Below are positions 57,136 through 64,000 of a stretch of DNA of 64,000 bases, in pieces. The DNA lies in NCBI GenBank assembly GCA_951804985.1, contig OX638133.1, positions 24,396,963 to 24,460,962 of the forward strand. Direction: 5' to 3'. Numbering within the stretch: the stretch's first letter is position 1; every line of letters starts with the position of its first letter. Below the pieces are notes generated by a model that worked only from the letters and a program-made list of their open reading frames with translations, ran no database searches and was not told the origin of the DNA. A program made the translations under genes and the position numbers. The stretch comes from Dryomyza anilis (taxonomy: Eukaryota > Arthropoda > Insecta > Diptera > Dryomyzidae).

Positions 57136-57378
57136 TCGGTGATACTGCAAAACCACCTATCTACATTTTCGAATACCACTTACAAAATGAATTTTACAGA
57201 AGAAACAAAACTATTTTGAGTCTCAATTCTGAACTTACTTCATACAAAATTATGCATGTCATAACAAATAATTGCATTCATCAAATTTATCTCTTCAACA
57301 TATCATTAAAAACCCGTTTAAAACTCAAAATTAGACGTAATTTTCACATGCATTTAGGCGGTTTTGTAATATCGTCGA
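57136..57378. mobile_element. MITE with 23-bp TIRs, second copy
   Basis: The left TIR CGGTGATACTGCAAAACCAC and right TIR TTTAGGCGGTTTTGTAATAT C are inverted, with TATCGTCG on both flanks. The interior is collinear with 55045-55265, with about 15-20% differences by eye. Confidence 0.85.
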
Positions 57379-57407
57379 TATTTTTTATTTATATACCCCC
57401 ATTACGT

Positions 57408-57574
57408 ATTAATAATAATAATAATAGTTTGGCGCTACAGTCCTACAAGAACTTAGGCAGATATTCGTACTCGAAGTGGTGGGACCTACAATTTAATGCC
57501 GAAACTGAACGACTTTTCATATTTACTCTCTTAGGTTTGCCATTTACTGTCTAGAGGTAGTGCGGTATAGAAAA
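57408..57574 (-). mobile_element. tRNA-derived SINE, 5'-truncated copy
   Basis: Read on minus it starts TTTTCTATACCGCACTACC, then AGTAAATGGCAAACCTAAGA, then GAGTA...TATCTGCCTAAGTTCTTG, TAGGACTGTAGCGCCAAACT and an (ATT)n tail. These blocks are collinear with 1501-1695. The tRNA-like head is absent, as expected for 5' truncation during target-primed reverse transcription. Confidence 0.75.
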
Positions 57575-57734
57575 CGCTACTTTACGTATTAACCCTATCA
57601 AAAATTGTTGTAGGGTCATAAACGGTTAATGCTCATTCACTTTTCTCGTTTTCATAAACCGACTAGTTACTAAACAAAATGATCTGGCAATAATCATGAA
57701 CAATTTTTTTTAAGGAATAGGTGAACCGAATTTT

Positions 57735-57960
57735 AAAATATTTTTGGGGGTAATGTCAATTTCGGGGAATTGCCTACCTCGTGCATTCGGGAAATTGTCC
57801 ATTTCGCAAAAGGAGTCTTTCGGCGAAATGTTCATTCGGAGAAGTTTCTAATTCGAAAAATAACTTTGAAGAAAAAAACTTGCGGAAATTACATCGGCTA
57901 AATGGCTTCGGAGAAATTACTTTCGGGCTAATGAATTTCGGGGAAGTGACCTGCTACGCA
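57735..57960 (+). repeat. Degenerate TTTCGGGGAAATTG-type minisatellite
   Basis: Words of the form ATTTCGG(G/C)(G/A)AA(A/T)T(G/T) recur every ~18-24 bases (TTTCGGGGAATTG, ATTCGGGAAATTG, TTTCGGCGAAATG, TTCGGAGAAATTAC, TTTCGGGGAAGTG). The resulting ORF 57781-57978 reads FGE-type repeats and is not considered coding. Confidence 0.65.
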
Positions 57961-57979
57961 AACAGAAGACCAAGATAAT

Positions 57980-58970
57980 TTCTCATTAGCGTTGTAAACT
58001 GGAAATGTATGATTCTCTCGAATTTCTCTTCACTATTTAGTGTATATTATGTACACATGTTTCCCATTGGGTCCCTTATTGTCCATATACTTATTACCTA
58101 AAGGCACAAATAGACTGTCAAAAATCAAATAAATAGAAAAAATTTACCAAAATAGTTGGCGCGTGTTTCTAATAGATTTCATCAATAAAAATATATAAAA
58201 TACACAACAGAATTTATCATTAACTCAATCATCGTTGTGGTAGTCGTTGGTGGAGTCTCAGACCCCATCCCCATCTACGTCCTTGCCATTCTTGTCGTTA
58301 GCGTCGGTGGCGTCACTTTGTCGTGTCAGTGTTGCATGTTATGCGCGTCTAAGCACATTTTGCTTTTTTATTATTTTTCGCTTTGTCGCTATAAGTGATA
58401 CATAGTGCGAACGAGGAAAACATGTTGAATCAGAGAACACCCTACTCCCATCACCGAAAGCCTCAAATAAGACGTTAGATGAAAGCAACACGTCATTCTG
58501 ATTGTATTTTTATTTTTATAAAAGATGATGTGTGGTGGGTAGAGTGTCGTCGATGACTTTAATAGCTCGTGGGATAAACCAACCACTATGGAGTCTCTAA
58601 CTTTGAAGAGCTTCTATTACCATTAATTTGTTGTTCCTACCAAAATGGAATTTTATTCAATTCTATTCGGAAAGTAAAATAAACTCATATTAACTTAAAC
58701 CATATTAACTAAACCATATTAAGTCTAAATTGCTAGATATCGTTGTTGTTGAAGTAAACACATAAAATACATTTGAACCCTTCGATTAGTAATAGTTCCG
58801 ACTTTGTTAAAAAGTGACAAAAATTACTCTTTTGTTCTTTCTAATTCTGAAGAGCTCCAATTGTAACTTCTGGCAAAATTCATCATTCCAAACCCTCCAC
58901 GTGGGTGACAACTGAACATAACCTCCCCAGTGTCCTATTCATAGGATGGAGTTAGGAAAGGTCAGGAAGA
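57980..58970. other. Sequence without recognised features
   Basis: A more balanced patch at 58230-58340 has no recognisable ORF. No repeat links were noticed. Confidence 0.4.
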
Positions 58971-58974
58971 ATGA

Positions 58975-60410
58975 ATGTAAGTTGGCGCCCATCTCATGCT
59001 CTCTGACTATAGGTCTGAGGTCCTGTCATCCCACCTTTCCCTCATCCTAACATTCTCTTCCACCTCCTCTATCCCCTGGGCTAGATTAAGGTACCTGATC
59101 TGGAAAACTAACCTGGCAGTAGGTCCAGTTAATAAACTTGCACTGTCGCTAGCAGAGATATCGGATATCTGGCGACCTCCGAACTTAGCTATCTCCACCC
59201 GTATATAGTGGATCTCTGTGCGGGTGATACTATACTTCTCCGCAACTCGTGGGACCTAACTATGAACGACAAAAAAACAAACAACCGAAAGAACAACTAT
59301 GAACGCAAAAAATTTGCATGAAAGGCTTGGCCTAGTCAGACAAACTGGTATCGCCCCACCTGACAACCATGGAGGCGATACACCCATGATGACCGACGAT
59401 GGTAGCGCTGAGATGTTCGTGAAAGCCCTTTCTTCGGTACGTACCCTGCAGGGTACCCTGCACATTGACAGTGAGGGAGCTCAGAAGTCATCGCCGGCCC
59501 GGACACGGAAGAAGAGTTGCTAGCGGACTCCGATGATAACGACAAGGCGGGCCGGAGGTACAAGGGTTCATTGAGGTACCTCAAAAAACTGAGTGCTAGG
59601 AATCAGGCAAGCCTCACTGATCGAGACTTGGCACTCAAAAAGAAGCACACACAGGTGGTGAAAAGCTGCGAACGGTGGGAGCTTATCAAAGTCCCCTTAC
59701 CCGGTGCTTCAAGCACTTGCACCTGGAAAAACCAGCCCTACCTGCCCCTAAAAAGGCAAATGGTTTCTGGGAAGAGGGAGGATGCTTCCAAATCCAAATC
59801 TGAAATTAAATCCGACGAGGTTTTGGACAGCAACATCTCTGTGGGGTCAAAGGCCGACCCAAGGTGCTGTCAGCCAAAGGCAAAGATCGGAGGAGGAACG
59901 CAAGGAGAAAACCCCGAAACGGACCAAACAGTTCACCAGTTTAGAGGACACTCCAGCGGATCTACAACTAACTATCATTGACGAATCGGATCCTGATGGC
60001 AGGATCAATTCGGAAAGATGGCTACTTGTAGAGAACGAAATTTTCAAGGAGACAATGATGCGCGTCGAAGCCGGTAGTCCGGGGACTAAAATTTCGATAG
60101 CGCGGGCAGGTATAAATGGATTGAAGTCGTATCACAGGGATCACTGGAAATTTTGAACAGTTCCATCGCCAAGATTGGTGAATTTTGGAAGGGCTCAAAC
60201 TTAAATTGATTTCCAGATACGCGCTACCACTTCGCCTTCAGTACAGGCTATGGATTCCTCCTCCTGTCAAACATGAGGATGGGTCCTTAGTCAAACTGCT
60301 GGCGACCCAAAAAAGGGACGTTACGATAGGCGGTTGGACGCTTCGAATTTTCGATTTATCTTTATATTTCTATATCTTTATTCATTCCATTAATCCTTTA
60401 TAATATTAAT
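58975..60410 (+). mobile_element. Non-LTR retroelement relic: 5' region plus DUF4780-like ORF1
   Basis: A ~260-bp GC-richer leader (58975-59235), also found inverted at 56714-56980, precedes an ATG at 59299. The following frames together resemble the ORF1 proteins with a DUF4780 region that accompany Loa/Jockey-superfamily retroelements of Diptera. No ORF2 (endonuclease/RT) follows. After about 60410 the sequence is ordinary AT-rich DNA, and no poly(A) run was seen there. The copy is therefore either 3'-truncated or internally deleted. Confidence 0.65.
59299..60403 (+). pseudogene. DUF4780-like ORF1 protein, frameshifted
   Basis: The reading starts with MNAKNLHERLGLVRQTG at 59299, passes by a frame change near 59515 into EELLADSDDNDKAGRRYKG and LRYLKKLSARNQASLTDRDL, and returns to the first frame by about 59900 (KRTKQFTSLEDTPADLQL). 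The most diagnostic part is LTIIDESDPDGRINSERWLL VEN at about 59960-60035, matching the DUF4780 pattern of a hydrophobic strand, D, G, W and VE. It continues in two further frames as SLEILNSSIAKIGEFWKG (60141-60195) and RYALPLRLQYRLWIPPPV (60215-60270). At least four frame changes make it a pseudogene. Such ORF1 proteins are thought to bind element RNA. The basic and acidic N-terminal half is unassigned. The family call is from memory of the pattern. Confidence 0.65.
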
Positions 60411-62037
60411 AAACTGACTAAACATATTTTTGGAAAGAATGTGTTTTTTTTTTCTTACTTTCGTTTTCGATATCAGTATTTAATTGTTTATATTACCGTG
60501 TATAAAATGTTCAATATAATGTACCAAATCCTAAAAAAATTCTAATTATAAAAAAACTAAATTCTAACTGATAAGCAGCATTATTATCATTATAAACTAA
60601 CTTGAATCATTTGAAACCAGAAACATGCCTTTATAAAGTGTTTATATTCATATCTTGATTGATATATACTATAAATGTACTATTTGATTATCTTCGAATA
60701 TTACTAACTATAAACGTAATGCGAAATATTTAGGAAATGTTTTTTTTTAACAAATACAAAAAGGTACTTAATTATTTTAGAATTTTTTCGTCTTTTTATC
60801 AGCTTGAGGGCGATGATTCACCTTTAAAATGAGAAATGTAGAACCTGTGGTGTTATCATGAATTTAATCTTATTAAAAACTCAAACATGGGGATTTTTTT
60901 ATTTAAATCGCAGGTATGATTAGTACAATTTTTAGCGTGTTTTTAACAATAATTATATAATTGAATTAATAATTTAATGAATAAGGTCCAGTATTTCAGT
61001 GCAAGTTTAAATTTAGTTTTTCACATTTTTAAAACTTCGATAGTTCCCAATAAAAACGGGTGGGCAACTAATGTGTATAGGATAAAGTAGAAAAGTTAAA
61101 TACCAATAATTCTATTTATTATTTAATAATTATTGTGCTGGGAGCAACAGTAGGTTTAAGGTGTCTAAACTCAGAAAAGTGTGTTATAGAATTCACTTGT
61201 AAAACTCTTTTACATCAGACATACCTAAAAACATGAGCAAACGAGCCTGAGATTACAGATTAATAATTCAAGGTTAAAATGGTAAAAAAGAACCTTTGAA
61301 TTATATGAAGTGTTGAGTAGGGAGAAGCAAAGGTAAGTCTAACAGATTGATACTTAATGGTGGTGGAAGCGAATGGGGGTCATACTTTATGAAATTTGGA
61401 TCTGTGTGTAATATTTAAAAGGGATTTAATTCAAAATTCAGCATGTGCGAGACAAGAATAGATAATACCCAAATTGTGTGAATTATAACGTTTACATGAA
61501 GAAGCAACATGACGACGTAACAATGAAAAATTAAAGGAAATGAGAGTAGGGGAAGTATGGGTTTTGAAGAAGGAACAAATTTTCGAAAAAGCCTAAAAAC
61601 AACAGAAAAGTCATATTGCAACTAACAATGAGCGTAGTCTGAATCTATAGCACAATCACGAAGAATGTATAGCACAATCAAGAATACGACTAGCACAATA
61701 TGAGGGTGAAGATGATGATATCAATATTCTCCAAAATAACGTAAGATCTACTTAAAAACTCAACTAAATATGGTAGTTAATGCACTGTTCTACATTTCAA
61801 TTTAGTAAATTTTCGAATAGATTAAATTGAACTAAATTGGATGACAGAAAGCAGACATATGATAATCAATTGATTATGGACTTTAACAATTACCGGTTAC
61901 CGAATGGTAATCGAATAAAAAGCCGTTCAATTTAGTTTAGTCAGCAATTTAGTCGATTTCGCACACACCCTTAATAGTGTATATTAAATCCTTTTTTGGT
62001 TGGTGTATATGCTCAAATATATACGAACACCTACCGA
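60411..62037. other. AT-rich DNA without recognised features
   Basis: GTATAGCACAATCA-type words occur twice near 61646-61685. A weak match to the 21.94-22.14 kb block lies near 61000-61060. No gene was recognised. Confidence 0.4.
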
Positions 62038-62157
62038 CAGTTTTACATTCAGTACACAGTTTTATATTCACTACACAGTTTTACATTCACTACACAGTTT
62101 TACATTCAGTACACAGTTTTACATTCACTACACAGTTTTATGTTCAATACACAGTAT
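62038..62157 (+). repeat. 19-bp minisatellite, ~6 copies
   Basis: CAGTTTTACATTCACTACA and variants (CAGTACA, TATATTC, TATGTTCAATA) repeat with a strict 19-bp period. The two ORFs across it (SVHSF words) are artefacts. Confidence 0.93.
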
Positions 62158-62387
62158 TACATGTACTGTTGAACAAATATTATTTTACATTGGTTCATCG
62201 CATCGCGTGCTTGCCTATTCGGTTCGTTTTTCCGTACATCGTGCGTATATCATCACATTGATATTCTTCTCTACTATTTGTGTTTAACAATTCCCTTCCA
62301 TTACATATAGCTCTATTGGTGTTTCAACTTTTCGAACTTTGGTAAAGTAGTAAAACAACAAAATAAAAATAAAAAAAATAACCCAGT

Positions 62388-62700
62388 CTGCCATGTTTTG
62401 GAGACATTCGGTGACTCAAACCTTTCTCGAATCATATGATAAAAATTATTCTAATTATTGAAATTTCTCGTACATTCCAATTCCTTGAAAAGAATTGGCA
62501 CGTCATTTAACACCTCGATATCGTAAACTTTTTTCGAAGTAATCTAGAACTCTTCGATTTCGAAAATTTTATCGTATCGGGAAAACTTCTAAAGAACCTA
62601 CTATGTAGGTTCAACATTAAGTACGATATCCTTACGAGAATGTATTCGAAATCTTGTGATTTCTCCATCTACTCGCATTGATCTCACAGCAATATCGAAA
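62388..62700 (+). repeat. Relic of the CAGTCTGCC element
   Basis: ACCCAGTCTGCCATGTTTTG, CTTTCTCGAAT, TCGTACATTC, TCGATATCGTAAAC, TTTTTTCGAAGTAATCT and TTTCTCCATCTACTCGCATT then GATCTCA match 37745-38400 in order. It is left-end material only. Confidence 0.7.
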
Positions 62701-63210
62701 TTGTTGTTCAATTAATTTATTAATTAATATAATTAAATATTTAATCAATACAATTAAATGTCGTATCGGCAATAAAACAATTAGAAATGTAATTTTTGAT
62801 GCATTTTTTTTGCTATATTTACAAATATCTTTTTGTGCGATGATGAATTTGTCGTACAATAATATAGAAGTAATTGCAAACTTCTTTGTTTATACTCAGT
62901 TTCCTTTCAAATAGATTGCAAAAGATGTTTTATGTTAATGTTAATGTTAATTTATTAGCTTAAACATTGTTTTCGATAAATATTTTGCTCTCTAGCAAAC
63001 ACAATTTTTTAAACATAATAAAAATCTTTGCAAATTTGCAAAGGCAGAATTTCATTTATATAAACAAAATTCTAATATGTAAAGAATGTATTTCATTAAT
63101 ATAAAGAAAGTCAATTCCTGTAACATCAAAAATTAATACAGAAATAAATTCTTCAAAGGCAGTAGAAAATCAATCAAACTAAATAAGATACTAGGCTCTA
63201 TTCGTCTAGA
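62700..63210. other. AT-rich DNA without recognised features
   Basis: I saw no ORF or repeat of note apart from a TTAATG triplication near 62935-62952. Confidence 0.4.
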
Positions 63211-63214
63211 AAAT

Positions 63215-63830
63215 ATACTACAACAGTAACGAATATTTTCCGTGAGTTGAAAGAACAAAGTTCGTAGCTATTAGAAAGTCTTCTTCTTGATTTGCAGAAG
63301 TTAAGTTCGTAGCTATAAAGATGGAAATAGTCTTCATGAGTTTCAGAAATTAAATTAATGTCTTTGCATTGCAGATATTCTTAAGTTGCATCAGTAATGT
63401 TCGTGCATACCAAAAAAGTAATCGCGAATATTTTGTGTTACCGAAGTGAAGTTACTTCTTAAGTACAGCATACGTGAATATTTTTCTTGAGTTGCAGGAG
63501 TTTAGGTCATGGCTATGAATAAAGTAATCGCTAATATTCTTCTTGAGTTGCAGAAATTAAGTTCGTACACAATCGCAAATATTATTGAGTTGCAATAAAT
63601 AAAGCAATAGCGAATATTGGTATTGATTTGCAGAAGTGAAGTTAGTGGTTATCAATAAAGCAAAATCGCGAATATTTTTTTGAGTTATCAACGAATTATC
63701 GCAAATATTCTTGAGTTGCAGAAAACAAGTTCATGGCTATATAAAGTAATCACAATAGTTTTCTTGTGCTGCAGAAGTAAAGTTCTAGGCTATGAGAAAA
63801 GTAATCGGGAAAAAGTAAAGTTTGTTCCAA
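63215..63830 (+). repeat. Degenerate ~55-60-bp minisatellite
   Basis: About ten decayed units carry AAGTAATCGCGAATATT, CTTCTTGAGTTGCAGAAG and TTAAGTTCGTAGCTAT-like blocks (for example near 63225, 63280, 63415, 63505, 63600, 63660, 63705, 63770). Unit length varies from about 50 to 65 bp. No product is suggested. Confidence 0.8.
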
Positions 63831-64000
63831 TCAAATTCCGAATGCAGAATAGTATTTATGAAAATTTCTTTAGTATTTATGAAAATTTAATTTATAAATG
63901 TATCAACGTTAAATAAATCAAAAACTCGGCAACCCTGTTGCTATGTTTTCAGAACATCCCAGTGATGTGGTTTCGCCAGTGCGGCGGTGCCCCATAATTT

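Overview
This window looks like non-coding euchromatin or a very large intron from a fly (Diptera, probably a schizophoran). The sequence is strongly AT-rich and shows no bacterial-type gene organisation. The only recognisable protein-like stretches are decayed retrotransposon reading frames. They comprise two Jockey-like elements, one fragment of the endonuclease/reverse-transcriptase type common in flies, and one DUF4780-type ORF1. I found no host protein-coding gene, intact transposase, rRNA, functional tRNA or CRISPR array. Assignment to Diptera rests on the retroelement families and on a dispersed repeat beginning TATACCCT of a kind familiar from Drosophila and its relatives. The species cannot be named from the sequence alone.

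Layout. 1-4.5 kb: a TATACCCT-family relic, a MITE-like element whose inner arms form a perfect 83-bp hairpin, a tRNA-derived SINE and a triplicated ~480-bp unit with an expanded TTTA microsatellite. 5-11.6 kb: several minisatellites, a degenerate ~280-bp tandem array and a reverse-transcriptase relic. 7-9.4, 12.4-14.2 and 17-18 kb: GC-richer islands without credible ORFs, possibly regulatory or untranslated DNA. 14.5-16.4 kb: two families of ~300-bp tandem repeats. 19.4-26.5 kb: two Jockey-like pseudo-elements, one split by a MITE, plus a ~420-bp whole-element palindrome. 29-32 kb: a cluster of MITE fragments. 32-33 kb: a GC-rich, CAG-rich island with a TATA box. 33.6-41 kb: three different foldback or terminal-inverted-repeat elements. 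42-46.3 kb: A-rich simple DNA, inverted repeats and a cluster of units in alternating orientation. 47.56-50.65 kb: an unusually long octanucleotide array (TTTCTTTG)n of about 3.1 kb. 50.6-55.3 kb: TATACCCT-family copies, one carrying a nested MITE, and a further GC-richer island. 56.7-60.4 kb: an inverted pair of retroelement 5' regions, one leading into the broken DUF4780 ORF1, with a second SINE copy between them. 60.4-64 kb: mostly AT-rich DNA with two minisatellites and a relic of the 37.7-kb element.

The main interest is repeat biology. Several families unrelated in sequence share one architecture, being long palindromes built from internal inverted or tandem sub-units with short conserved ends. 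Nested insertions give a relative chronology. The best candidates for undescribed entities are the SINE, the three foldback families (33.6-34.3 with 39.6-40.9, 35.6-37.0 and 37.7-39.6 kb), the 21.4-kb palindrome and the 3.1-kb octanucleotide array.
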